This document shows positions 10,634-22,361 of a stretch of DNA of 64,000 nucleotides, one piece after another; the first letter of the stretch is position 1; each line of letters opens with the position of its first letter. Position numbers and translations under genes: made by a program. Where the stretch lies: the NCBI RefSeq assembly GCF_022201045.2, contig NC_068556.1:7170001-7234000 (forward strand). Reading direction: 5' to 3'. This stretch comes from Citrus sinensis (lineage: Eukaryota; Streptophyta; Magnoliopsida; Sapindales; Rutaceae). The notes beneath the pieces were generated by a model. It ran no database searches and was not told the DNA's origin. It saw only the letters and a program-made list of their open reading frames with translations.

Positions 10634-11946
10634 TGTTAGAAAATGTATATTTATAAAGGAGAAAATCATCATTTTACATTTCAAGTCTTACTAACATCCT
10701 TACTTTTATATATTTAAGCTTTTTGTGATTTAATTATGTGTGTTTTATTTTTATTAAGTATTTTATGTATTTTTGGGGCATCATGGTTATTTCACAATGA
10801 ACGAGAGATCAGACGGCAAAACGGACATCACTTTTAAACTCAGGACAGTCAAAAATTTTAGGAGCATAAAATGAAAAATGGTATTATTCATATGTACGGT
10901 ACTGTCCATGATACTGTTTACGACACTGTTCACACAGACGGAACGATAACATGGCATTGATCGATTATGTGGCGTTGACTGATGAAGTGTCAAAATTCTA
11001 TTGGACAAAATTCTTATGCACTGTTGATCGGTGACGTAGTGGACCAAAAATCGTGTGTATGGTACATGCATATACACGGGATTATTCACTGTTCAAACCA
11101 CGTCACTATTCAAGCCGGTTGATTGTTCAAACCGCGTGGTCATACCGTATCACTGTTCAAACCGCGTGGTCAAACCGCGAACTGTTGACTGATGACGTGA
11201 CGCAATCCTGAGCGTCCAAACTGTTTTTAATCTAATGGCTATGATTTACTCAATGTATCTATAAAAAAGGGGCCTCCCCCTAATTTGGCATCACTAAATC
11301 CCTTTTTGGGCTCCATTTTCTGTAATTTCTTCCCCATCTTGTATTTTCTATGTATTTTAATAAATTTTCATTTTGCCCCTAGTTCAATTATGAGTAGCTA
11401 ATTTTCTTTCAAGCTTGGGTTGAAGGTGAAGTCTCAATATGTGTTATGGGCTTTATTTGGTAAATTTACTTTCTCTTCCCCTCTAATTATTATGGATGTT
11501 TTGACTTTTCGTCGACAAATAATAATAATTTTGTCTAAATACCGCTCTGGTTTCACCGGCTCCCTAGTACAAGGTTATTATTATTTGGCACGATAAGACC
11601 TTAGCACCATGTTGATTAGAGTGTGGTTCATGAGGTGTGAATTCCCCACTCATGATTTAATTGGCACTGATACGGAATATTTAGCCCATGGTGCATGTTG
11701 ATGCGGATTCAAATACCCAAGCGCTTCAATTATTATAGTTTCCACTTTAATTTAATTCTGCCATTTCAATTTAAATTTTAGGATATTCCAAATTAATTTC
11801 ACCATAAATCCAACCACCTACTTAGAAAATTAATTCTACATATAATTAAAATCCACCTCATCGTGGGATCGACACTCGTCACCGTTAATATATTCTACAA
11901 TAGATTCGTACGCTTGCGAGTTCAATAAAATTTGCACAACAAATTT

Positions 11947-11965
11947 TCGGCGTTGTTGCCGGGGA
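11947..11965 (+). other. Primer-binding site of the Athila-like element
   Basis: TCGGCGTTGTTGCCGGGGA lies five bases after the LTR end and closely resembles TGGCGCCGTTGCCGGGGA, the tRNA-complementary site common to this element group. Confidence 0.75.
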
Positions 11966-12299
11966 GGTAAGTTATTTTAATTCATAGAATTAATTTTTGT
12001 AAATAATTTCTTTTAATTATTTTCTTGTAATTTTTTTTATTTAAAAAAAAGTGAATCTACATTTAGAGGTAAGAATTTCTTTTTTCTGTTCTTTAAAATT
12101 CTATAATTTAATTTTCAAGTTATTTTTTCTTTGTAATTTTTTTGTTTATCTTATTAATTTATTTTTAGTTAATTTATTTCACGTATTTGTTTTAGTGTGT
12201 TTTTATAGAAATGTTGTAACAATGTGATAAGGTTAGTACCACAATTTCTCCTTCTTCTTTATTTTTATTTATTGTGTTCCTATTTTTTATGTTCTTTAC

Positions 12300-13172
12300 A
12301 TGTATGGTCGAAGGTCATTATTACCTAATCTTGAACCTATAGATCTTGAACTTGAAAAAATACTTCGCACACATAAACACGTTGTAATTAAAGATAAAAG
12401 TGAAATGGATTTGCAACAACAACAAGCACCACATGAGAGGCCATTTAAGGACTACTTTAGTCCCTTAACTAATTTGAGCACATCTTGCATAAAATACCCA
12501 AATATAGCTACTAGGAGTTTTGAACTAAAACCTAGTGTGCTAAATTGTCTCCCCATATTTTATGGTCTAGAAAATGAGGACCCATATAATCATTTGAATG
12601 ATTTTCATGCTATTTGTCAAACTTTTAAATATGAGAATTTTTCAGACGATGATGTTAAACTTAGACTATTCCCATTTTCTTTAAAGGATCGAGTTCGTTC
12701 ATGACTCAATACATTGCCTGCTAATAGCATTACATCATGGGAACAAATGGCAACAAAATTTTTTAATAAATATTTTTCAATACATAAAACCAATGTTATT
12801 CGCAGGGAAATCTTAAAATTTACCCAGAGAGAAGACGAGTAGTTTTTCGAAACATGGGAGCAATTCAATGGGCTACTTTTGAAGTGTCCACGTCATGGGT
12901 ACGAGAAATGACACCAATGCCAATACTTTTTGGAGGGATTAATCCCACATGTTCAAGAATGGCTAATGGCAAAGAGTGGAGGAGAGCTAATGTCAAAAAG
13001 TGCATCAGAGATTTGGCAGTTCTTCGAGTGACAAGCGGATAATTCCCAACAATAGAGTCGATCGCTCAGGAATACTAAAAGAATTAAGGGAGTGAATGAG
13101 GTTCACATTGGCGAGTCAAGTTCGGGAATTAAAGAAGTCAAAGAAATGGTTGAAGGTCTCTCTCGACAAATA
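12300..13172 (+). pseudogene. Athila-like gag remnant
   Basis: The open frame from 12300 to 12704 encodes 134 residues, including FYGLENEDPYNHLNDFHAIC and LRLFPFSLKDRVRS, which are typical of the plant retrotransposon gag domain. After the stop at 12702-12704 the same frame continues with SWEQMATKFFNKYF and then ETWEQFNGLLLKCPRHGY, in which a further TAG interrupts. Later ESSSGIKEVKEMVEGLSRQI fits the coiled region after gag. At least three stops make it dead. Confidence 0.8.
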
Positions 13173-13173
13173 G

Positions 13174-13300
13174 CATCGTTATCGACTGCTAAATCAACAG
13201 AACACAACCTTGGCGTCAAACAACATCGTTACCGACTGCTGAATCAACAGAACACAACCTTGGCGACAAATAACATCATTATCGACTGCTGAATCAACAA
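13174..13300 (+). repeat. 50-bp tandem repeat, about 2.5 copies
   Basis: Units start at 13174, 13224 and 13274 with CATCGTTATCGACTGCT or close variants. The third unit is partial. The array is inside the gag remnant, keeps no codon frame (50 is not a multiple of 3), and ends at the junction with the GLOX flank copy. Confidence 0.85.
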
Positions 13301-13307
13301 CATCATT

Positions 13308-13584
13308 ATTGTTTTATCTTGCTACTTTTGCGCTTATTGTTGCTTTTTAACTTGGTGACTATTTTACAGGCAAGGTTTATTATGTCCTCTAGATTCGTAC
13401 TGATTTTTATTTTAATGAATTAACCCCATATTTTGACAATCATTAAAAAAAATGTAAAAAATGAAAATAATTTTATAATAAGATAAAATATAAGTGGAAA
13501 TTAAGAGCGGAAAAAAAACCGTCAAAAGGCATGATGAATTGCTACGAAGTACGAACACAACCTTCAAATTACATGCAAACCTTC
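13308..13584 (+). repeat. Third, diverged copy of the GLOX 3' flank
   Basis: The sequence matches 15544-15812 in the same orientation, from TTATCTTGCTACTTTTGC to ACATGCAAACCT, with scattered substitutions and small indels (for example CTACGAAGTACGAACACAACC against CTACGAACACAACC). It is clearly more diverged than the left-arm copy. It lies just outside the inner edge of the right arm. This is the counterpart of the promoter fossil at 3085-3158. Confidence 0.9.
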
Positions 13585-13599
13585 AACCATTTCTCAAAT

Positions 13600-14977
13600 C
13601 TCTAAAGTTTTAGGGATTTGAGAACTTCAAGTGTGACACATCATTATTATGTAAAAGAGTAAAGTCAAAGATATTTATTATACTTATCTATGTTGATGAC
13701 ATAATAATCACTGGCAACAATAGCAAAGGTATTGAAGCAGTGCCAGAGAATTTAAATAAAACTTTTGCCTTAAAGGATCTTGGAGACTTAAACTTCTTTT
13801 TTGGGATACAATTTATCAGAAATTAGAATACCATTTTACTTTCTCAAACCAAGTATGTTCAAGATCTGTTGGCTAAGACAGAGATGACTGATTACAAAGG
13901 TATAGAAGCTCTTTTCAGCACTTCAAAAAAGCTAAAAAAGGATGATGGATTAAATTTCATGATCCTACACTTTACAGAAGTGTCATAGGAAGTCTGTAAT
14001 ATGTAGTACTTACAAGGTATGAGCTTGCTTTCTTAATGAACAAGCTTAGCAAATTCATGTCAAATCCCCAGGCGACAAAATCAGATAGCATAAGAGAGAG
14101 TACTAAGATACCTCAAGAACACAATGAATATACGTTTAAAATTAAAAAAAAAATGAGAGTATTTTGACCTTGTTGCCTACACAGGCATAGATTGGGCGGT
14201 GATTCAATTGAAAAAAAGATCAATTAGTGACTATTGTGTATATTTAAAAGATAATTTGGTTCCATGGAGTTGAAGAAAACAAGTATGGTTGTAAGATCCA
14301 CTGCAGAATCTAAATACAGAGCTATGGCTTTATGTAGTACTAAAATCACATGGATTATTTCCTTACTTAATGAGTTAAAGATAGAAGTTGAAAGGATTCC
14401 AATGTTTCTAAGTAATAGCACCAATGCAACAGTTATAGCTGCCTATATTGTGTATCACTCAAACACTAAACATTTTCATATATATCTTCATTTCATTAGA
14501 GACAAAGTAACTAGAGGTGAAGATAAGCTTTGTTGCCAATAAAGATCAAATTGCACATGTTCTAACCAAGGTATTACTAATTCAGCCATTTTAAGAGCAA
14601 ACTTAAAGTCTTTGACAGGACCTTGAGTTTAAGAGAGAGTGTTGAAAGCAGCAGCTGTAGAAAGTCAACAACTGTCCTTGAAGCCATGTTGGCATGCCAC
14701 CTGAGCTACTCTTTTCTAGAGTCAGCTGATGTGGAAAATGAGCTGGACTTATTGAGCTTGCAAAATGGTTATCCTGAATCTAGAAGCTCAAAATGATTGG
14801 CCAATGATTGTTGTATATATGGATCAACTTTGTAGTTCTTTCCAAATGTAACCCCTTAGGTTAGCTGTCCCTTTTGTTTCTGTGTATAAATAAGCTAAAG
14901 CTTTGTATTTTTAATCATTAAAATTTTCATCTATAATGAAATGCCTCTTATTCATGCTCTATTTGTCTCTGTAATCA
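13600..14977 (+). mobile_element. Copia-A fragment, right-arm copy (RT end, RNase H, 3' LTR)
   Basis: This is the mirror copy of 7913-9290. The reverse transcriptase box YVDDIIITGNN is at about 13690-13720, RNase H at 14200-14542 and the LTR at 14640-14977. The element is cut at 13600. A few base differences from the left copy are visible, for example TAT/TGT at the codon near 14330. Confidence 0.9.
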
Positions 14978-16190
14978 ATTCTTTATGAATTTTAGTTAGG
15001 TGATACATTAACTAATTAGTAAATGTAATTAATCAAATAAATTAATTGATAGTAAAAATTAATTTATTATTAAAATAATTCAATCACTAAAAGTATATAA
15101 GTCATTGTACTTTATTTACATTACCAAAATATTCAAATTCTATAACCAACTTTTAGACAATGGGTTAGTAAAAATTAATTAATAAAATTAACACCTTATA
15201 ACGGTAGCGGTTTGGACTTATTTTCAAGCATCATAAAGGTTTTTCTTAGTTTCATCAAGCAACTAGGAGGCTATACTTATTTTTTCTCATCATTATTATT
15301 ACTTTTTATAGGATGGTAATATTTCCACCACACAATTTGGTAAACTCATGCCACTTGCTAGAAATAATTATTTTCATAAAGTTGGATAGATTTTAAAAAA
15401 ATAATGGGTGAAAATATCGCCACCTGTTTTTATATTAATTTGGAGTCCATTGTTGTAATTTTACATGGTGGGACTCTCCGCCACAAGCCATCTCCAAGCT
15501 TTTGTCCAATTATCCAAATGATTTTTCTGCTTTGCGGTTCTGTTCATTTATCTTGCTACTTTTGCACTTATTGTTGCTTTTTAACTTGGTGACTATTTTA
15601 CAGGCAAGGTTTGTTATGTTCTCTAGATTTGCACTGATTTTTATTTTAATGAATTAACCTCATATTTTGACATTCATTCAAAAAAAATGTAATAAATGAA
15701 AATAATGTTATAATAAGATAAAATATAACTGGAAATTAAGAGCGGAAAAAAAAAACCGTCAAAGGCATGATGAATTGCTACGAACACAACCTTCAGATTA
15801 CATGCAAACCTAACTCAACACACTGGAACTTCATAAAGACACATAGATTTAGAGTTATTGCGTGTGTAAATAATTTTCAACTCGGGATTACAGTTCGGGA
15901 CGAGTTACAACTTACAACGTACTTCGATCAGCTAGCCAATTTGTGATTGAAATCGTAAAAAATTTGTTTGAAATTAATCAAAGAATTTATAATTTGAATT
16001 CAATTCAAAGAAATGGGGTATCCTCTCCTCGAGAATCGCACACAACGTAACCCCAAAGATTTACATGAAAAAAAAAGGAAAAAAAAGGGAAGAAAGATAA
16101 AGAAACAATAATCAAAAAAAGCTTTTAATTAATGAATGAATGCATGCATGCATGGGGTGTGGAAAAATATAGTTATCCCGGGATGATCAT
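14978..16190. other. GLOX-b 3' flank
   Basis: Mirror image of 6700-7912. It holds AT-rich DNA and the 3' untranslated region of GLOX-b. No gene is seen. Confidence 0.6.
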
Positions 16191-17903
16191 CTACTTGAGA
16201 TGAAACCATATTGAATGGCTTGGAATTCCCTGGTTAACTACAGAAAGCAAATAGTAACCAGGAGGAGCAAGTGCTGAGGTGGGTGGGGCGGCAACAACAA
16301 CTTCGTCAACCCCTGGGGCAACATTGTTCTTGAGCTCGATGACGGACAAGAAAAGCATCCTCTGATTCATGGAGATGCCATGTGTAACGAAAGGTGGTGC
16401 AACGATTGAGACCTGGACGTAATTGATGGTTAGCGGCTCAGATGACTTAACCCTCAAGTAGACCCACTTGCCGTACGTAGCTGCCTTATCGGATTGATCT
16501 TCCAAGATGGCGGGTCTTAAGGCAGCATACTCCGGAGCCAAGTACGGAGGAGTGAATTTCTCGAGCCTGAGCTCGGTTGGGAATTTGGCAAACTCAAAGT
16601 ATCCGTCATTGTCGTTGCTGCCACCCACAAAGACTTTACCGTCAGGTAGTAAATTAGCCACTGAGTGGTACATTCTTGGAATGTCTGTAGGGGCCAACTC
16701 TGCAAACCTCTGGCCCTCTGGCGCATTAGGCCTGTACAACATGGGCTTCAAGCTAGGTTTATCCGCACAATGCCATCCTCCTGAACCGAGGTCTGCTCCA
16801 TTAATAATGAGGACCTCCCCATTTGGAAGAAGGACTCCATCAGCCATAGTCCTGGGTGCTGGCATCTTTTCTATCTTCCATTCTGGGTTCGGGCTTGTAA
16901 CCACCATTCTTGCACAGTCATCCAAGGCATTCACAAATCTTTTTTCTTCCTCTCCTAGATACAGACCTTCGCGTACCGAGCCACCGCATATCAGCACTTC
17001 AGCATCAACAGGTTTGTTGGTGTCGCGAGGAAGATACAAGGGAAGCAGCACGGAGGTTCCGGTTGCGGGATAGCTGCGGGCGCCACCGGGGAGTTGTGGG
17101 AACTCACGTATGATTTTATTAGCTTTCGGATCGTGGACAACGGAGCGATTGTTGGCGAAAACGTAGACGTTACCGTCGGGGAGAAGGTAGACAAAAGGGT
17201 ACAAATTGTTCTCAAGCCTAAATCTTCCCTTGGGATTCCCAGGTCTCTCGAGAAAATCCTGCGTTTCAAAGAGAAACGGGAAGGCGATGGCAGCCTTGTT
17301 GGATTCCTTTTCAACGGGAACGTACTCGTAGCTAAAGGCGTCCCGGCCACCGTAAACAAGGAAGCTACCATCGGATAACATAACCTGTGTCGAATACCAT
17401 CTAGGTTCGGCAAGTCCTTCGGGGTACTCAACCCAGTCGCATGTGTCGCAACCCCACAGATATCTTATTGCTTTTGCTCCATACTGGAAACCTCCTGTGC
17501 TAACCAATCGTCCATCCGCGGACAGCCCTCCCGATGAGCACCACGTGTCTGATTGTACCTTAAGTGCCTTAACCGCGTTCTTATTGTAGTCGTAAAATAT
17601 CGAATGGCACCAACAATCCTCTGCGGTCTGGTTCGTAAGTTTGTTGTGGTGCCAAAAGCAAGGCCTCTTCTCCTGAGGCAGTTGTAGCCTTGAGATGTGC
17701 CATACCGAAGCATCGAAGACTGCAATTTGATCAGTTTTCGGAAGCAACTGCGTGTGCATTGCCGATATCCCTGCATTCTGTGAAATCAACTCCCATGACC
17801 CAAGGAATCCACCTGCAGGTGCTGCCGCCGCATTATTAACCAACAATAACACGGCAGCCAACAGTATCAGACTCTGCACTTTCTTGCTACTTGCTTTTGC
17901 CAT
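16191..17903 (-). CDS. GLOX: GLOX-b: secreted glyoxal-oxidase-type enzyme, identical to GLOX-a
   Basis: The reading frame is intronless, with 570 residues and no amino-acid difference from GLOX-a. It has the same signal peptide and the same Cys122, Tyr170, Tyr412-His413 and His508. It points toward GLOX-a (tail to tail) across about 9.5 kb. With coding sequence and both flanks nearly identical, the two genes should have the same product and similar expression. The copy is either a very recent duplicate, recently homogenised by gene conversion, or, less likely, an assembly artefact. Long transcripts running through either gene would be complementary to the other. Confidence 0.95.
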   Translation of the reverse strand: MAKASSKKVQSLILLAAVLLLVNNAAAAPAGGFLGSWELISQNAGISAMHTQLLPKTDQIAVFDASVWHISRLQLPQEKRPCFWHHNKLTNQTAEDCWCHSIFYDYNKNAVKALKVQSDTWCSSGGLSADGRLVSTGGFQYGAKAIRYLWGCDTCDWVEYPEGLAEPRWYSTQVMLSDGSFLVYGGRDAFSYEYVPVEKESNKAAIAFPFLFETQDFLERPGNPKGRFRLENNLYPFVYLLPDGNVYVFANNRSVVHDPKANKIIREFPQLPGGARSYPATGTSVLLPLYLPRDTNKPVDAEVLICGGSVREGLYLGEEEKRFVNALDDCARMVVTSPNPEWKIEKMPAPRTMADGVLLPNGEVLIINGADLGSGGWHCADKPSLKPMLYRPNAPEGQRFAELAPTDIPRMYHSVANLLPDGKVFVGGSNDNDGYFEFAKFPTELRLEKFTPPYLAPEYAALRPAILEDQSDKAATYGKWVYLRVKSSEPLTINYVQVSIVAPPFVTHGISMNQRMLFLSVIELKNNVAPGVDEVVVAAPPTSALAPPGYYLLSVVNQGIPSHSIWFHLK

Positions 17904-17981
17904 TGCTCTGTGGCAACAATGGCAGATTAATTATGAAATAGCAGACAATTGCTTCATTCGTACATCTCTGTCTCTCCGCTC

Positions 17982-17989
17982 TATTTAAA
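17982..17989 (-). promoter_or_regulatory. TATA-like box of GLOX-b
   Basis: TTTAAATA on the minus strand, 79 bp before the start codon; mirror of 4901-4908. Confidence 0.55.
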
Positions 17990-18621
17990 GCCCTGCGCCC
18001 CAACTCTAATTTACTGTTTTTTTCTCCTCTTTTCACGCAGCTAAATTATGTAACCAAGTCAATGCCTGCCCATTTTGCCTTACAAAATGTCTGGCTTTCC
18101 TAAGTAATCGGTTTCAAATATTATGACCATTGACCTATTTTATTTTATATTATAATCGTCCTGTATCTTAGTATCTTCTTAAATATTTTAGAAAAATTAC
18201 TTACTTAATTTGTCTATAATAACAACCTTAATTTCCAGCCGTATGCATTCATGTTGCATTGTCGTAGAGGATCTTATCAACGGAAATTTCAGCCATTGCT
18301 ATGTTAAATAAATGAAGAAGATAGTCACTGTGAGCATCACACTAATATATCGAGCACTTGATGGATGGACGACTTTTTGAAAGAAGATTTTTAGCGAACC
18401 AACCATTTCTTGGATGATTTAATTGAAATTACTTATTCGGTTTTTGTTGGATGCGGTTAACTTAATGGTATATTCTCAGGGCATAACCTATTTCAATGTA
18501 TAAAAATCATGTAAAAAGTATTTTTCTTATCCATAATATGGACGTTTTTCTTTGTAATATATATAGGGATAGGTTTAAAAGACACAATATTAAACATAAT
18601 TTTAACTATACATTTTTAATC

Positions 18622-19120
18622 TGTTGTGTGCGGAATGTAGAACCAAGCGCACCAAATAATCACAGAAAAATAAAGAACACGAGAATTTTACGTTATTCGG
18701 CAATATGCCTACGTCCACTCGAGTAAGAGAAAATAATTATATAACTGACAATTATTAGAGTACAATATTTGAGTAAAAAAAAAACTCACTTCTTATAACC
18801 CAAATACACCCAGTACTCTCTCACACATTTGAAAGAAAAAACCTCTCAATTACATACACTCTCAAATTTCTCACTCTCTTAACAATTCTATAATTGAATT
18901 GTTATTCTCTCAATTTAAAATTCTCTCAAATTTTTTTTTGGGATGCCATTCAATGTCTCATCACCTCTCAATTTATAGTCTAAATAAAGGTCAAGACTCA
19001 ACTTGGCAATTTGCCCATTGTGCATGCTAGCTATAGCAAATTTGCATGTTAGCTGTGGCAAGCTCGCATGTCAGCCATATGTTTGTTGAAAAGTTGGCTT
19101 TTGGTGCTGACTTTTCAACA
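18622..19120 (-). repeat. 3' LTR of copia-2
   Basis: On the minus strand it runs TGTTGAAAAGTC...CCGCACACAACA. Partners are 23615-24107 (the 5' LTR of the same element) and 3769-4268 (the duplicated copy). Confidence 0.9.
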
Positions 19121-19259
19121 ATTCTCCACCTCGGCGAAGATATGGCCAAATCGGAACTGACTACTAATGAACCATCATCCCAAAGTGGTTGCATCTTTAT
19201 AATTGCCTATGTACACAAAATCAGGGATCAAGCCAACCGTAGTTTAAAATTCTCCAAAC

Positions 19260-21930
19260 TCAACACATTCGAAGAATGTGAATTAGCTTTAAGCAATGTT
19301 GAAACTTAACTTCAGAAATAACATTTGTCAACATATCTAATGGGTTATCTTTGGTATTGATCTTCTTTAATAACACATCACCACCCTCAATAGTCTCTCT
19401 TACATAATGATATTTCACATCTATATATATTTTTTTAGCGTGATATGTTTGATTCTTTGCAAGGAATAACACACTTTGATTATCACAAAAGACCGCAATG
19501 TTCTCCTGTATTACTCCCAAATCACATAATAAGCCTTTCAACCAAATAGTTTCCTTTACAGCTTCAGTTGCTGCCATGTACTTTGCTTCCGTAGTGGACG
19601 AAGCAATTGTCGATTGTAGAATTGATCTCTAGCTAATCGGACCTCCACCCAATGTGAATACGAAACTCGTTGTTGCTATTCGCCTATCTAAGTCTCCAGC
19701 AAAATCAGAATCACAATACCCAACACATTGTTGACCATAATTCTTCTTGACTAATAACCCAAAATCAATTGTTTCATACATATATTGGAGGATTCACTTC
19801 ACCGTAAGTCAATGGTCTTTACCCAGATTATGTATGTATCGACTAACCATACTGACAGCTTGAGATATATCAGGCATTGTGCACACCATAACATATATAA
19901 GGCTACCCACAGCACTAGCATATGGAGCACGAGCTATGTAATCGTGTTCCTTTTGAGAAAAAGGACATGAAGAAGAGCTTAATTTGAAGTAAAAAACTAG
20001 AGGAGTACGTATTAGTTTAGTTTTTCATCCATACCGGATCTTTCTAGCATCTTCTTCAAATAAGATTTTTTAGTCAACCACATGCTCTCATTCTTCTTAC
20101 TTTTATGAATCTCAATCTCAAGTATTTTCTATAGATCATCCAAGTCTTTCATCTCGAACTAAGAAGCCAATTGCTTCTTTAGTCTCTCAATTTTAGCTCT
20201 ATTCTTCGAAACTATAAGTATATCGTCGACATAGAGTAACAAATAGATGAAAGCTCTATCTTGTAATCTCTTGAAGTAAACACAGTGATCGTGTTCACTT
20301 CTGGTGAATTCTGCCCTTGTATGAATTGATCAAATCTTTTGTACCACTGCCTTGGTGATTGTTTTAATTCGTACAAAGATTTAATCAATTTGCACATATG
20401 ATTCTCCTTTCCAGCAACTTTGAAACCATAAGACTGAGACATATAGATTTCCTCCTCCAACTCTACATGCAAGAACGTCGTCTTAACATCCAATTGAGTA
20501 AAATTAACTCATATTCAGCTACTAAGGCAAATTGGATACGAATGGAAGTATGTTTTACAACTAAAGAGAACACTTCATTATAGTCAATACCTTTTTTTTT
20601 TAGAAAAACCTTTCGCAACGAGCTTTGTCTTATATCGGAGAGTTGATTAATTTGGAGATCTTTGCTTCTTCGTGCAGACTAATTTATTGCCAATAGCCAT
20701 TTCTCCCTTTGGTAACTTCATAAGTTCCCAAGTCTGGTTTTGATGGAGAGATTTCATCCATTCCTCCATGGCTAACTTCTACTGATTACTTTCATTAATG
20801 TGTAATGCTTCACCGAAAGTGTTGAGGATGTCATCATCAATAACTGGAAGTGCATAGGCTACCACTATGTCTTTAGTAAGCCATCCAGGTTTCTTTATCA
20901 CTCTTTTTGGTCTCCTTGTTGCTATACTGTCATTTTCATCTTCTACATCTTCAGTTGTTTCTTCCTCTTGTGGGACATCAACAACTTCTTCTTCTACTCT
21001 TGGGGTCTTTTCCAAAGTCGAAATCTTCTCTTATGTAGAATTTACTGGTACATATGGAGTTAAATCAAACTCCACCCGCTGCAATATCTCATTGGTCTTA
21101 TTCTCCACCTGTTGAGAACTTAAAGCTGTAAACATAGAAGTTTCATCACAAGTGACATCTCTGCTATACACAAACTTTTTATCTTTAAGATACCAAAGTT
21201 TAAAACATTTAATTCCACCTTTAAATCCCACAAAGTTAGATTTTTTTGCACGAGGCTCATTCTTTACATGATAATAAGCTAGACATCCAAACACATGAAT
21301 GGAATCATAATCTTGTGTATGCTTTCCAGACTATATTTCTATAAAAGTTTTACCTCTAATTGCAGCAGAAGGTAACCGATTTATCAAGTGACTTGCGTAG
21401 CTCACAACCCCAATCTAAAACTTTTTATCTAAACCAACATTAGATAGCATACACCGTACTTTCTCTAGTAAAGTATGATTCATAGGCTTAGCCACACCAT
21501 TTTGTTGCGGAGTATATCTCACTGTGAAATGTCTTTTTATACCCTCACTTTAGCATACTTGCAGAATGCATCAGAAGTATATTCACCCTCATTATCAAAA
21601 CGCAATACTTTGATCTTTCTACCAGTTTGAGTCTCCGCCAGTTTCTTTCATTTTACGAAAACCTCTAGAACCTCATCATTTTCTCGCATAGTGTACACTC
21701 ATACACGTCTAGAGAAATCATCAACAAATGTAACAAAATAATTACTTCCGCCAATTGATACAGTCTTAGTTGGTCCCCATACATTACTGTGAATATATTT
21801 AAGGATCTCACGAGTATTGTGATTAGTCGTACTAAACTTGACCCTTGTTTTCTTGCCTAATACACAATACTCACGGAACTTTAATTTACAGGTTTTGGTA
21901 CATTTTAAGAGTCCGTGCTTCAGCAAAGTT
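19260..21930 (-). pseudogene. Copia-2 pol remnant (integrase, RT, RNase H)
   Basis: RNase H lies at 19260-19620 (MAATEAVKETIWLKGLL; TYHAKKIYIDVKYHYVRE). Reverse transcriptase lies at about 19680-20930; MDVKTTFLHVELEEEIYM is at 20440-20493, LYELKQSPRQWYKRFD at 20310-20370, and the YVDD box near 20215-20235. A linker to integrase occupies 20779-21115, with RRPKRVIKKPGWLTKD. Integrase lies at 21100-22030, including SIGGSNYFVTFVDDFSRRV at 21699-21760. Stops and frameshifts split every domain. Confidence 0.85.
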
Positions 21931-22361
21931 TGTAAAGATTTCTTTCCAAATTATCCCAATTGTACATGCCATAGCTTGGTGGTGTGACTGTGCATCTCAG
22001 AAACATTTGCTTCATCAGTTGTACCTACCTTCAAATAATACAGATTGTGACACCAAACCTTTTGTAGAATCACCATAGCCCCATACGTAAACTTTATTGT
22101 GCCATTTTCAATAGCAACCTTGTAGCCTTTAGCTTCTGGAGCACCCACAGAAATTAGATTTTTCTTTAAAGTTGAAATATATCTAACCTCTTTCAGTTCT
22201 CTGACCATTCTATTAAACATTTTGAGTCGAATTGTTCATATCCCTTTTGTGCGACAAAGTTAATCATTTCCCATCACAACTACACCGGATTCTAAATTAC
22301 AAAAATTCGTAAATCATTCCTTAATAGGACACAAATGATACGTTGCTCTAGTATCAAGTAT

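Larger units (their letters stand above)
10634..13307 (+). mobile_element. 5' part of an Athila-like Ty3/gypsy element
   Basis: A putative 5' LTR of about 1.3 kb (10634-11941) starts TGTTAGAAAATG and ends TTTGCACAACA. It contains local repeats of TTCAAACCGCGTGGTCA at about 11125-11180. Next come the primer-binding site CGGCGTTGTTGCCGGGGA (about 11948-11965), which fits the PBS common in plant Athila/Tat elements, a leader, and gag from 12300. The element is inserted in the integrase of copia-A. Its pol and 3' LTR are missing: at about 13308 the sequence changes abruptly to a GLOX 3'-flank copy. Confidence 0.8.
13600..19880 (-). repeat. Right arm of the 6-kb inverted repeat
   Basis: This is the reverse complement of 3161-9290. 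At its inner edge (13600) the copia-A sequence is truncated, while in the left arm copia-A continues. At its outer edge copia-2 continues into a full element, while in the left arm it is truncated. Each arm is therefore intact at the end where the other is broken. Confidence 0.95.

Noticed and set aside
13174..13300. CRISPR-like direct repeats
   Set aside because: Contiguous 50-bp tandem units without spacers, in a eukaryotic retrotransposon.
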